A stretch of 64,000 nucleotides of DNA from Archegozetes longisetosus (Eukaryota > Arthropoda > Arachnida > Sarcoptiformes > Trhypochthoniidae). Below the pieces are notes generated by a model. That model had not been told where the DNA came from, searched no databases, and saw only the letters and a list, made by a program, of their open reading frames with translations. The stretch spans positions 5,442,001 to 5,506,000 of the forward strand of contig JAEMBT020000005.1 of NCBI GenBank assembly GCA_018873245.2, given 5' to 3'. Shown piece by piece: positions 52,030-64,000 of the stretch; position 1 is the first letter of the stretch, and each line of letters starts with the position of its first letter. Position numbers and translations under genes: made by a program.

Positions 52030-54340
52030 ATGGATCAAAAACTGAACGATTCAATGGAAACAAAAGAAAATGATTCAATATTTGCTGATTTGTTGTCTCT
52101 CAATTCAATTGATGACTGTTTTGATGGCGAACGTATAAACAATGAAGACACCAATTCTTTTGATTATTCCAAACAAATGACAAAAAATAGAACCCAATTG
52201 AAGCCAACACCTGCCATAGAGATGCCAAAGATATTAACAAATAAAAGAAATCTATTTGGATTTTATAATAAATTAATTAATAATCAAATCGAAAATAAGA
52301 CCAAACAAACTGCTGAAACAAATATATCTCCAGATAATAAAGAGTCAATAATTGAAAGCAAGAACGAAAAGTTTGACAATAGTTTGGGATTATCTCCAGT
52401 CAAGAAAGAGTTTCTCAAACATTTTGATGATAGTTATGACGATTTCGATGAACTGTTAAATCAAGATATCATTAAAAGTGAGTCAAATATTTGTTTTAAT
52501 TACTTTCTATAATTTTGTAAAATTTAATAATTTTCGTTATGATAGAGACGGAAAGCACTGAATTGAGTCTTGATTTCGGTGGCATTAAATTGAATAGCTT
52601 TTCATTCAACAGAGATTCAATGAATGAAACATTCGAATCACAATCACAATCAGGTCTTATGGATGAAAACTTTAAGTCTTTGAGTAAATGTTCAGATCTT
52701 GACTTAAAAGCTGACGAGCAAAAGATTGGTTTCGATCAAACATTTCGTTCGCCAAACAGCGAATTCGAAAACAAATCGATTAATTCTTATTTTAAGCAAA
52801 ATTCAGAACCGATTTCTGGAATTGATTTGTTTGGACACAAAGATCAAACTAAAATTATTTCTATTGTCGAAAGTTCTACGAATGAGATGTCATTCAATTG
52901 TGATAACCAAACGTCTTTTATAAACGATTCATTTTTTTCAGTAACCAATGAAATCAGTGCTTCTGATGATACTTTATTAATTGCTCAGAAAATTATTGAC
53001 AGAAATAACAGAAAACGAAAGGCTGACACAAATAATGCATTCACTCCTACTATTAATTCTACCAGAAATTCATATGAAGATAATTCAAGTGATATCGCAT
53101 TAAAGACATCAAATGTTTTGACATCTGGTTTGGGATCGAGTATAAAATCATTGCCTCATTCAGAGAGTTCTTCAATTGGATCATCAGTTGGAAACGCTCT
53201 AAGTTTGAGTCAATTATTAACGATATCTCCGACTGCGATATCACTAACTATTGGCTGTTTTGTAACATTTAAACTGAATTACCTAAAAGTCAAGAATCTT
53301 TCGATTACTTCATTTAAGATTAATTTCAAATTTTCTGCAAATGTGGACACTTTGAATGACCTGCAAATAACTGTTCCCTCAGAAGCCGTTTCAATTCCAG
53401 CATTTTTTGACGGACTTCTGACAAATGATATAACAATTACCCCATTAAAGTGTGGTTCGTTTAAATTCGTTTTACAAATATATCCTTCTATTGAGAACGT
53501 GTTTTTGCCAATCAGCCCGTTGTCTGTGATCTGTCAAATCAAGTCAGAAGCAGTTCATATAAAACGACTACTTTCTTCAACAGACTCGTCACTCATAACA
53601 TATAATTTGTTCGAAGAATGTGATAACCATCAAACTATTGATTTGATTCTTTCAAATAACTACTTCTCGAATGAAATTCCTCTCAAATTTTCTTTGGAGC
53701 CATTAAAATGTCTAATGTTTGAGCCTTTATACAGACATCCAGAGAGTACTATCCATTCGTTTCGCTGTCCAGATCCTCATACATTGTTTCTGATCACAAA
53801 AACTCAATACGAGATACGAATACCTCTAAAAATACAGTCATTTGGTGAACAAAATGCAGTCTCGAGTCTAACGGTTGCCATTGATTCAGTTTCGAACAGT
53901 CACGTACTCGCTGTTTATCGATTGCATGCAAAATTTTGGCCAAAAGTAAGCAAAAACTGTTTAAACAATTAATATTTTCATAATTAGTTTTTGTTTCATT
54001 AATTTTGTAGAAATCATTGAGTGAACCATCACTTCAGTGTTCGGAATCTTCGATATCGCTGACAACTGGCAAATGGAAAAAAATTAATTTTCGCAATAAG
54101 TCAATCAATAGTGCGATTCACGTTAGACTCGAGTGCACTCGCGATAAAAAGTTGATTCAAGATTTTGTCAGATTTTCTTCATCTGAATTCATAATTCCTC
54201 CGCTGGAAAAGATTTCAATTGGTTTAATGATCGAAAACAGAGTAACGGCACAAAAAAATTGCGAATACCATATATTAGCTAAACATAACTCAGGATTAGG
54301 CAAATTATGGTTTAATCTAATTCCTATTGTTTTGAATTGA
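52030..54340 (+). CDS. Unrecognised 725-residue protein, acidic N-half and beta-rich C-half
   Basis: Exons 52030-52477, 52546-53945 and 54011-54340 join in phase with GT..AG introns of 65-68 nt, giving 725 residues. The start ATG is preceded by an AT-rich open frame without another ATG. The N-terminal ~400 residues are Ser/Asn/Asp/Glu-rich and look disordered, with short acidic-aromatic motifs (SIFADLLSLNSIDDCF, HFDDSYDDFDELLNQDIIK). From about residue 400 the sequence alternates hydrophobic and polar residues as in beta-sandwich folds (SLTIGCFVTFKLNYLKVKNL, GSFKFVLQIYP, NFRNKSINSAIHVRLEC). This layout is reminiscent of centrosomal SPD-2/CEP192 proteins with ASH/MSP-like domains, but no diagnostic motif proves it. 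The gene itself is well supported; the function is not. Confidence 0.8.
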
Positions 54341-54806
54341 CTATTTCTAAAGATGACTTATCCCTATAACAGCTATTTTACTTTCAATCACACTTTTATG
54401 CAGTATATATTTTTGCTTAATCTTAATGAAAGTTCTAATTCTTATCACCTGATACTAATCATAGAATAATTCTGAAATAAATTTTGAAATAGAATTATAT
54501 TTTAGATGTTTAAAAAAACATTTGAAAAGTATTTTGTTTAATCTTTTGCTATGAATGATTAGTTTGAATAAAAATAGTTGAAATAATGAATAGATGTTTT
54601 GCTATAAAGATTCACTTTTAATAATTTCATATCGAGAAACAATGAATGCATGATTTGAATAAAGATCGCAATATTTGAATATTAAATTAATTTAATTAAT
54701 GTGTAACTTATAATTATATAATCAACAAATGTTAATAATACTACTAAATGAATGTGCATCTACTCTACTAAAAGATACTAATATTATACAAATAAAGTTC
54801 GGTTAC
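54341..54806. other. Gene-free interval
   Basis: Very AT-rich 3' region of the preceding gene, with several AATAAA-type signals (for example near 54476). Nothing else is seen. Confidence 0.5.
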
Positions 54807-55041
54807 ACTTCGGTTTATGGTTGACATAGAGTTTGGGTATAAGAAAATAGTTGTTACAACAAGAATGTTGTGTGCGTGCTATTCTCCCTACCTAGCTAAA
54901 CTCAACTGTAACAATGGTAATGGCAGTGTATTTAGTCAAGTTAGATTAGGTATGAGGAGTAGCGCTAAGCCTGGGAGAACACTGTTCTGGTAACGATATC
55001 GCTCTCATATCCAACCCCTACATCAACCATTAACCGAAGAA
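54807..55041. mobile_element. Foldback (MITE-like) element C
   Basis: Inverted arms of about 60 bp. The left begins ACTTCGGTTTATGGTTGA and the reversed right begins TCTTCGGTTAATGGTTGA. Both continue with TAG.G.TTGG.TAT.AGA. There is no coding capacity. Confidence 0.6.
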
Positions 55042-55126
55042 TAGCCTAAATTCTTACTGAAAGATACATATCCTATGCTCTATAATAGTTATATCTTAAA
55101 TATACTTTAATGATTGAATATGTAGT

Positions 55127-58100
55127 TCAAATTGGATTCTTAAGAATTCTTTTCTGTCTGTAATCGTAAACTTTGCGGCAGCAAAAGACCAATTCAGGAA
55201 ATACACGCTTAGGAGGTAAACGATCGACTCTTGGATATGGTTGATCCAAAGGCGGAACAATTGTGGAAGTGAGAGACGCTGGCGATTGTTTAAGCAGTTT
55301 CGAACGTTTATATCGACAAAATTCATTGTAAGTAAGAACATAACACTTATCATCAATACAGGCAACACTATTGGTATCTCTATGTTTTGAGGCAAATATT
55401 TCACCCGTCATTTGATTAGAATAATATTCAAGATCAGTGTGTTCTGGACGATAATACCATAACAAACTCATCATCATTTCACCTAAACAGTTAGAAATTG
55501 CAAAATCTATTAATATACTTTAAAGTATTCATTCAATCAAATCAAACCTTCTGGGGTTTCCCAAAGAGCAGCGATCTTTGCAACAAACGGTAAATCGGTC
55601 TTTCTCGGTCCACTTCGCAACAAAACACAATCTCTGACTTTAATGATATCGCCTTCATTATGACGAATCGCTGGGTAACACTTTCTTGAATATGACTGCT
55701 CTTCGTTCTAAATATATGAAACTATTGTTTAATTTCATGATAAGTACAACTAAACCATAAAAAAGCTTTAGTTGGTTTTCTCACTTATTGTTGCAGATCA
55801 CGCTCATCAATATTTATTACTTGAGATTATTCAGTATTGCATAGCCTTAACTAAGGTGAGCGCGATCTACGACGAAAGCAAAACTCGACTATAGCTGAGA
55901 ATGGTATCAACGAAAAGAACTTGTGAATTGATAGGGTAAATGTTCGCTACATACTTGCCTTGATCTACGCTAAGTATTAGGAATACAGGAGTAATGTGGC
56001 ACGCTCGACCTTGCCTTTCGTGACAAGCTCGCCATCACCTTAACCTAACTAACTTAACTAGATTAAGTACAATACTAATATATAGGTTAAGCTAATTAGG
56101 TTAGATTGGAGCAGTAGCACACTAGGCATGGAAGACAAGTCCGGGAGCTCTACATGACTCCTATATACTAACACTTGGTACAGATCAAAGCAAGTATAGA
56201 GCAAACATTGATCAATTGATAATTACATTTAGATAGACATATTTGTCAACGGGCTGCCCCTCCCACGACCAACCATGAGAGTATCTCTTTTTACCAGATT
56301 TTCTAGAAGGCAAAAGACGAGGCAATGGAGTTGGAACTGGTGGCAATTTAACTGAAGGCAATGAATCGTTCACCTGAACACAAACTGTTTTCGTAAGTTT
56401 CTGTTGTGAACTTGATTTGTTGATTGAATCATTGGTTTTGTTCAGATTAGAAGGCGTTAAAGCACCCTTTTGGCTCTTAGCTGTAGACACTTCTGGCTGA
56501 TGTTCGGCTATCAATACTTGAGAGTTGTTGCGAACCTTCACCACTTGATCAGTCTTTTTATTATGAGTTGGTTTGAGTAGCAATGATTTCTTTCTCTTGT
56601 CCGGATTGTCCGACTTATTCGATTTCTTAGTGATCTGTGGACGAACTGTAACAACAGTTGGGTTTTTGTTGTTGTGGTTGGTTGAGCCACGAAATTGGTT
56701 ATCAGATACTGTCTGGTGTTTTTCTTTACTTTGAGGCGAACATTGTATACCCTTACACAAATGTTCTACAGAATTGTCATTAGATGATTGTGCGACAGAA
56801 GGATTCGTACTAGTCGTAGTGGTAGTCTTAGAGTTACTGTTCAGATAAGTTGTGCTATTAGTTAACAACTGGCTTTCGTTGGCTGCAAACTGTTCGGTGT
56901 TTATGATTGTTGGCTGAGTATAGTGCAGATTAGGATTTACTAAAGTGAAAGTGGCATTTGGTGCCAATGAAGTATTGTTTTGGGGCAATGCTTGGAAAAA
57001 CACGGTCTGCGGTGGTCTGATTGAAGTTTGCAATTGCTGGAAAAACTGAGTGGTCGGAGTGAAACCTTGAGGCATATCATTCTGGAATGTTTGGCTGTTT
57101 TGAGTTTGAAGATTTCCACTTGCGAACTGAGACCCGTGAACGTGACTTACTTGAGGTGTTGGTGGATGAAAAGGAATTGGTTTGTGTATAAGACATGGAT
57201 CGTGGAAGGGCTGCAGTAAAGGTCCTGCTGGTTGATAGAGTCCAGGATGAAAATAACTGAATGGAGTTTGTGGGTGAGAATGAGTTGCAAAATGAGGCAC
57301 CGAAAAGGCACTGCTATAATGTTGAGGATAAGATTCGGACAAATTAATGATTGACATCGGGTTCACATGTGGTGCAGAGGAAGCCATCGTTTGATACTGG
57401 TTATTGTGTAGTTGAAGAACAGGTGCAGGTCCGGGAAAGTTGAAATAAGTTGGCTGTCCCGAAGTCGATGTCGACAATATTGGTGTCGGAATGACTTGTG
57501 CCGGTGTTGCAGAAATGTGAACTTGCATTCGTGGTGTACCCCCAGTTGTTGACATTTGTGGCGATGATATAGTGGCCACATTCGCCAAACTCGAACCGTT
57601 CGAAGGATTGAAAGTTGTCTGCATTTGAATCGTGGACTTCGTTTGTACCTGATACTTATGAACAACTGATGAATCTCTTTCTAGTATAGAATCTATTTTA
57701 TGACCAGATTTTTTCTCTTTATCTAATTTCACGCCTTGGGATGTATTGATTTGTGTGACTTTTGTCACTTGAACTTTAGTAGCTTGAAATCCTTGTACTT
57801 CAGCACTCGACACAGCGTTTCCAATGCTCTCGTTGTCATCTGAAAGACAATGACTGCTATCGTTTAGATGTTTATTGTTTTTACGCTTGTTTTTCGCTTT
57901 TTCATGACGTTCGAGTCTTGCGATGCCCAGGAGCCTGTCTCTTATTTTACTGCTAACTTTCATCTTCTTTACAGTTTCAATAGTTTCGTGTTTTTGTGCC
58001 TTCAGAATCACACTCTTAGCTTCAGACACATGAACGCCATTAATGCCATTGATAGATGGAGAAATTTCAAATCTGGAGACAGTCGAACTGATCTGCATTT

Positions 58101-59505
58101 CTCTAATCATTTCAACAGAAGTGTTACTATGATTCGATTCGACTGATTTGCTTCTCTTGACTCTTTCAGGTGAATAACTGGCTGCCATAATAGCAGACGC
58201 ATTGAGACTAGCCATGCGTTTACAAGAACGGGTATCTATTATTTCAATACTATCGTCAATCATTTTGCGTTTTCTCACAGCCAACTCTTTCTTTGAGTTA
58301 TTCACCGCCACCAAAGCCTTACAGTCCTTGCTATCTTTACTATCCCTACTATCTTTGCCATCTTTTTTCGATTCACGCTTACTATTAGTGTTTGATTTCG
58401 TTGGACACTTGCGATCAACTTCTTCTTTCTTGCAGTTTGATTTCACAAAATAATTAGAAGATTCTTCAATTGTATCACTTTTTTCCCTTTCATTTTCACA
58501 CAACAACCGAACCTTTGCGAGAGCATTAAGACTCGCCAATCGATGTCCTCTTTTGACTGATGTTCCATTTTTATTCGATACTTTAGGTTTTTCATTATTT
58601 GACAACTTTATATCGGCTTTGCTTGGCTTACTTTTCGATTTGGTTGAATTTGAATCTTTAGAAATGCTCTCGTTCAGTTTTTGGGACTGATTTTGCACTT
58701 TTTTATTAGAAACATTTGAACTAGAATTCGATTTCTTTTTCGCATTAACTAATTTTTCTTTCTTAGGCTTTTTATCCTTTACTTTCACTTTTTTATTAGT
58801 CGTTGATTTGTCTATTTTTCCTTCCTTCTTGTCAGCCTTTTTAGTGTCATTCTTAGCTTTCAGCTTATTTTTAGTATTTTCCGACTTATTAATCTTATTT
58901 GAACTTTTGCTATTCGAAGATTTGACACAATTAAGAGGAAAAAGTTTTGAACATAAACTCGTGGAGCTTGGCTTTGGAGACGGAGAACCAATTTTCAAAT
59001 TGGGTTTATCTTGTTCGCGATGCGAGACTACGCTATCATTGCTTTGTTTAGAAACTTTAGTTTTCTCGTTGTCAAGATTTTTCATTTTTTGATCGTCTAA
59101 ACGTTTACTGTTGTTTCTTAATTTCCTTTTTGCTACTTTTCCGAGTTTATTACTGGCTTTAGTTTTGATTTTTTTAGCTATTTCTTTGATCTTTTTGACC
59201 TTAGTTGACTTATTAGTTGAGTTGTCTTTTCTTGGAGACAATCGCGGTTTAACATTAGTAACAATTGAACAACTGGTTGATTCTTGTGACTTCTGGGCTT
59301 TACTTCTCTTATTAACAGTAGACTTGTTCTCTTTGGAGCCGTTCGATTTTAAATTAATTTTTTTACCAGATTTTCTCTGTTTGACACCGGAAATCGATGA
59401 CTTAGTGGTAGAACGTCTTCTACTAGTGATCAATAGGTTTTTGTTTTGAAGTTTAAGTGAACTCACTTTCTTATTCCTATCTTTGGCAGTTTTTCTGCTG
59501 ATCAT
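55127..59505 (-). CDS. BAHD1: BAHD1-type BAH-domain chromatin protein
   Basis: BAHD1 is a nuclear protein that promotes heterochromatin and silencing; its BAH domain reads H3K27me3. Exons: 56227-59505, 55548-55707 and 55127-55482, in phase, giving 1264 residues (human 780). The long first part is Lys/Ser/Asn-rich and disordered, with two copies of the family motif ([15 protein letters not shown] and [12 protein letters not shown]), then a Pro/Gln/His-rich region (about residues 650-880). The C-terminal BAH region has [95 protein letters not shown] and [20 protein letters not shown] then LKNP, which closely match BAHD1. The start at 59505 ([12 protein letters not shown]) is chosen because a pyrimidine-rich CAG acceptor lies at about 59573. 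An in-frame ATG at 59589 would lie inside the intron. A foldback element occupies most of intron 1. Confidence 0.93.
55926..56217. mobile_element. Foldback (MITE-like) element D in BAHD1 intron 1
   Basis: Long inverted arms of about 120 bp. The left arm starts near TGTTCGCTACATACTTGCCT and the reversed right arm gives TGTTTGCTCTATACTTGCTT. Both continue TTGATCT...TTAG..TA.AGGAGT.ATGT, with TTAACCTAA-type sequence at the centre. There is no coding capacity. Its right end is about ten bases from the exon 1 splice donor (56226). Confidence 0.7.
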
Positions 59506-59589
59506 TATGCTACGCCAAAAGTTGGGTTTGATTGTTGAATAAATTCGTGGCACAGAGTCGCCGAAAATAAACTGGAATGAAATGCACAC

Positions 59590-61689
59590 ATCATTATATT
59601 ATTAATACTATTAATGTGACGATGAAAAGAAAAATTGAACTTTTATCGACACTAATCAGCAAGTAGAGGACAACTAAAGCGGATTAGTGATAAGAGGTGT
59701 TATTTGTAAAGTACAAAAGTCTCGACAATTTAGAAAATTGAAGCTTTTGGAAATAAAAGCAATATATGAAAAACCGACTGCGTTGCAGAAAACAAGTTGT
59801 GTATTGGTTGGGACTCGTTTCGGGATGAACTTTATTCTATTTTACTATAGCATAACCTATAAAAGCAGAGAAACAGATAATAAACAATAAAAGCTAGTTT
59901 CTCGTAGTATTACGTATGAACTTTACATTAAACGGTCGAGTGGTATAAGTTCAAAGACCTGAAGAGCAGGTTGTTTTAAAACCGAATAGAATTGCTATTC
60001 ACGAATAATTATATTCAAATGACATCAACTTCTCATTTCTATCTAACCTTACCTAACCTTATCTAATTTCTTCTACTATTCGTTTTCTTTATTCTTCTTC
60101 TTCTTTGCTTTCATTAACTCCTGCATCAAATATTTGCCTTTTATTTATTCGATTCAAATTTATTCTATAATAACTATATTTCATAACTTATCTCATAGTA
60201 AGTCTATCAGCGTTCAACACATTTCAGTCTAGAGAAATGTCCAATTTTTACAGTTCGTTAAAACATAAGAGAAGGTGTTATAAAACAAGAAAATTGGTGT
60301 AATCTAAACCATATTTGAAAACTACTTGTGCGCTACAATATTTACAGTATGACAAGAGCAATCAAAAGTTAAAGGCTTATGTCACTTGTAGGCTTTGTGT
60401 GCTTTAAACTGTAATCCATAGTTTTTCAACACGCAATCAATGCTAAGATGACTATTTTTCGATGTACTGCTCTCTTATACCATACTTACATTAAGTTGAA
60501 CGCTCGAAAATTGCAACCCGAGTCAGATACATGAAAATTTGTCAAAATTTTAGAAAAAAATCCTTTAGGAATGTATGAACAATTTACGCACAAGTTCAAA
60601 TGAATAATACTAGTCTGTGCTGAGGCTGTTTTTTATTCATTCACTAAAATCAAATGTCACATGAAAGGAAAAATAAAAATAAAAACAAACTAAGCGCTGT
60701 ATCAACAGTTTGCTCATAAATTAATTTTCAATGCTGTCAGATATGCTATCATTAATTTAATACACTTTGTTTTCAAATTGAATTAATGCATAAAGATATA
60801 ATTCATAGTAATTAATGAATTTTGATCGCAAGTAATTATCAGTCAATTAAATTATAATAAAAACAAATCTGAGTTCATATAATGAAAGCAAAATGCGTAA
60901 AAGTTTCACTTATAAGGGTTGGGTCGGCTGCAGTTAAGCCTGAATAGGATGTCGGCAATAAAAGCTGATAAAAGCCATGTCGTTGCGAATCTACTCAAAT
61001 AAAATCCATTTATGGAAAAGCAATTATTTGAGTGGTCGAAATGGAGAGTAACTATGACTTATATTCAACTGATTCATATGAAATTGATTGAGCAAATTGT
61101 TCAGTTGATAACTATTGAGAAATTTTCAATAATTGAAAATAAGTTTACAAGCTTTTGATTCACTTTCTGAAGGGTAGCCAATAGTTTCCACAGAAAAGCT
61201 TTTATTGAGGAAATATCGACTCAAAGTAATGTTTTGTGAAATATCCTACGATAAGCTTTTACTTAAATAGATTTAGTCTGAATTGAGAAATTAAATAAAC
61301 TTATATTGAATAATGAGTGAATGCTATTTAGACATATTTTGAAGATGAAACAGATGCAGATTTAAACACATTCATAATAGAGCTTCTTATCTAATATTTA
61401 ATGAATAAATTCATTCAATTTGACAGTCCTTTAGTTAGATTCGTTCAATTTTATAGCTCTTTCGTCAGAACGAGGAAAACAGAGGAGTTGTTAAAGCGCT
61501 GGTTTAGCACAAAATCTTGCATATTTTAACAAACAATACGCCAGCAATTATTTTCAACTAAGACTTCAAACGTTTTCCTTTAATTGAGGATTAAAATTAG
61601 AAAATAAATAATAAATGAAAGTAGGAGAAAATGTAAGAGTATTGAGACAAAATACAGAGATGCTCACTGAGAATGCTATACGATATACA
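59590..61689. other. Gene-free interval upstream of BAHD1
   Basis: AT-rich; it should contain the BAHD1 promoter and 5' UTR exon(s), which I cannot place. A TTAGG-like patch is listed separately. No coding signal was seen. Confidence 0.5.
60041..60066. repeat. Short CTAACCTTAC repeat, TTAGG-like
   Basis: About two and a half units of CTAACCTTAC, related to the TTAGG motif. Confidence 0.5.
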
Positions 61690-61764
61690 CATACGAAGTG
61701 ATATACAATATATACATACGAACTACTACACAATACATGCATACGAACCACTATATACTGTATG
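61690..61764. repeat. 25-bp tandem repeat, three imperfect units
   Basis: CATACGAA recurs at 61690, 61715 and 61740, i.e. exactly every 25 bp. The rest of each unit is similar (A.TATACAATATA type). Confidence 0.75.
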
Positions 61765-64000
61765 ACCCAAATAGTATTGATGATCTAAAAATTTCAAGAG
61801 CTTATGCTCACCCAAAACACCATAAAAACGCAAACTCAATGCACAAAAGTATTGGACAATAAGATTGATCAAATCATATTTAATTGAAATACATATTGAG
61901 CAACAATTTATATTGAACACTTGACAGCAAAATATATGAAAAGAGTGGAAAATAGATAAAAATCGAAATACCTGAGTATATGGTATTAAAAGCCATGATA
62001 CGATGTTTTTTAGTGAAAATGCAAAGGCATTCAAGTTATTCTTGAATAGTTGGTATAAGCAAACAGTTAGAAGACTATTCGCAGTATAAGGCTATTGATT
62101 GCCGGCAGGTCTGTTGGGCGGTATGAAAATCTACTGAACTATTGCATCGCTATGCTTTGCCCCTCTTCGATGCACGTATGCATTCTCAGCTACCACAAAA
62201 ACATTACGACCCACTACTTCGTCACTTTTACAACATCGCTACATCATTCACTAGAATATCATTTCCTGGCCGTGGGCTCCACTCTAATCCTTAGCTCATT
62301 ATTCTAACAATATCTATATGTTTTATCTAATTAACTATAGATTAATCAACTATTTCCAGCCATTCTCAAAGCTTGGGCTTTGTTTTAATCAGGGGTTCAA
62401 TTTCTCAAGGACTAAGTTCAGAGAAGACATTCAAATAATATTAATTAATTGTTGAAATTTTTAATTCTTACACAATAAAACTGAATCTGTGAACAGGACT
62501 AAAAACCGACAAAATAATAAACGCACAATATATTGATTTGATACTCTTTAGACTGGTTATTCATAACCGGAAACGATAACATTGAAATGTCAACCTTAGA
62601 CCTACGTTCGACCTTAATTGTAGACAGAGATACAGTAGACTTGAGGTTTTGCATATAGTGTGCAATTTAAGGGTAAGTTTTGAGCCCTGTGGGGGTCGAA
62701 CACGCGGTCGAAACATCTGTAAGAAGCAGGTGAAAGACACATTTCGCAAATAATGGTCACAAAGCAGCCAGCTGTTGTCGAGCATGATTTTATAACTTAA
62801 GACTAGACCAAAAAGATTTTAAAATCTAGAAATGAATTGTTAGTTCTCTTCGAGTCATAACAGATCAATATTTGAATGAAATTGCGAGTTCTCTATTTCG
62901 AAACAGTTATTTGAAAAATGGTTCTTATTATCTCGTTCTAAATTGATATCAAATAATGCCAAATACATTGAAATACTATGTTTTTCTAAAAATGAAAAAT
63001 GAGATATTTTTAAGCGTTTAATAATATTTATAGCTGTCTGCAAAAAACGTTAGAAAAGTTGATTTAGATTTATGTCAAGTTTTACGTTTTGTATCTTAAT
63101 AGCTACGAACACCAGTCATTTTAATAAGTAATAAGCAAAATCAAAACGGTTTGACCTCAATATTTGGTAAGATTTTTTAGAAATTATAAGTGATCAAAGA
63201 GATAAAGATGAAAAGTTTTTCTGTAAGCTATGCCAACCGGTACCAAACACCTCAATATATTTACTTAGTATTTGTGACCAAACTTTAAACTTCAAATATA
63301 AAACTAACAGTAACACACATTTCTATCAATAAATAGACGGATGGAATATTAGGCAAAAAGCACTTATTAGAGTTAATATTATTTCTCTCAAAATAAACTA
63401 TAGCAATAGCAAATTAGTATCTTCTGAGCCTTAGGAGATCTTCTAATTAAAGATTAATGTAAGCATTGCTTGTCTGCCAATGGCAAATGTAAACCTAACA
63501 AAATGACTCCAGGCTTGTGAATGACTTTGATTTGTAGAAAGCAAGAGATTGCTGGCAATTGAAAAATTAAATTACATTACATTACCAGTTCAAGTAGTTT
63601 ATCACCAATACTCTACACATCACAGCTCTAAATGTTTCAAAACAAAGTCTGTTTCAGCTTTTCAGAGTTAATACAAACTTATTAATGCTTTACTCTATTA
63701 TTAAAAATTCGATGCAAGAGTCAGTGTTTAAACTTTGCAATTAAGTAATACTTAGGTTGTTAGACTTGTTCAATCTGCGTATTTTGCGCAAACAGGTTTG
63801 ACACTAAATTAATTAAACAAATCTTGTGTACTATCACTTTCACTATCGATTTAGTCGAATTTCATTGTATGAACACTTTCTTAAGCTTAGTTCTGAAATT
63901 TTGATCGATAAGAATGAATATGAATTATAGAAAAGAGTCGACGATGAAAAATAACTATAGATTATTTGGCATAACATTATCGAAGCGCTTTCAACAACAC
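61765..64000. other. Gene-free interval to the end of the window
   Basis: AT-rich. Patches at 62095-62290 and 62640-62730 are richer in G and C but carry no sustained frame that I can link to a protein. No RNA gene was recognised. Confidence 0.45.

Noticed and set aside
58808-59449. Open frames on the plus strand rich in Leu and Phe
   Set aside because: They are the complement of the Lys/Ser-rich BAHD1 coding sequence, which has clear homology on the other strand.
62095-62307. GC-richer patch with a possible FLYWCH-like reading on the minus strand
   Set aside because: Only a loose resemblance (NVFVVAENAYVHRR) with stops around it and no cysteine/histidine pattern.

Overview
This is AT-rich animal nuclear DNA. 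It has spliced genes with mostly canonical GT..AG introns, several only about 60-75 nt long, separated by long gene-free AT-rich stretches. The gene set (dispatched, kinesin light chain, a BAHD1-type BAH protein, a GTP-cyclohydrolase feedback regulator, AGXT2) is metazoan. Short introns and scattered TTAGG-like stretches suggest an arthropod, possibly a chelicerate or mite; that is inference, and no species can be named. Most gene models below were assembled exon by exon by checking splice sites and phase by eye, so exon ends are predictions.

Layout, left to right. 1-7 kb is mostly transposon debris: a fragment resembling a phage tail-collar C-terminus, an internally deleted Tc1/mariner element (1939-2640), a decayed LINE (3230-4752), and an unrecognised 334-residue ORF lying between imperfect inverted repeats. 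7.4-13 kb holds two abutting foldback elements, a three-exon GCHFR/GFRP gene (minus), a four-exon RMDN-type TPR gene (plus) and ZNF622 (minus). 16.9-18.5 kb is EIF5. 20.2-20.7 kb is an unrecognised exon pair with an in-frame TGA. 21.7-26.3 kb is kinesin light chain, with a candidate cassette exon and two alternative 3' ends. 26.9-27.5 kb is a decayed, intronless three-LIM-domain pseudogene.

30.3-35.9 kb is an RRBP1/kinectin-type ER coiled-coil gene. 36-42 kb carries two near-identical ~0.86 kb copies of part of the POLR2I (RPB9) gene, about 5.1 kb apart. They flank an intronless SLC25A51-type mitochondrial carrier gene, and each copy carries a different disabling lesion. 42.9-46.2 kb is a Dispatched-type RND transporter. 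46.4-51.5 kb is AGXT2 and POLE2, head-to-tail on the minus strand. POLE2 diverges from an unrecognised three-exon gene (52.0-54.3 kb). 55.1-59.5 kb is a BAHD1-type gene with a foldback element ending about ten bases from a splice donor. 59.6-64 kb has no gene I can support.

The genes are ordinary housekeeping and developmental genes and do not form one pathway. The points most worth following up are the damaged RPB9 duplication, the alternative kinesin light chain ends, the GSDN variant of the Dispatched transmembrane motif, single missing A residues in two otherwise intact genes, and the hidden LIM pseudogene and GFRP gene.
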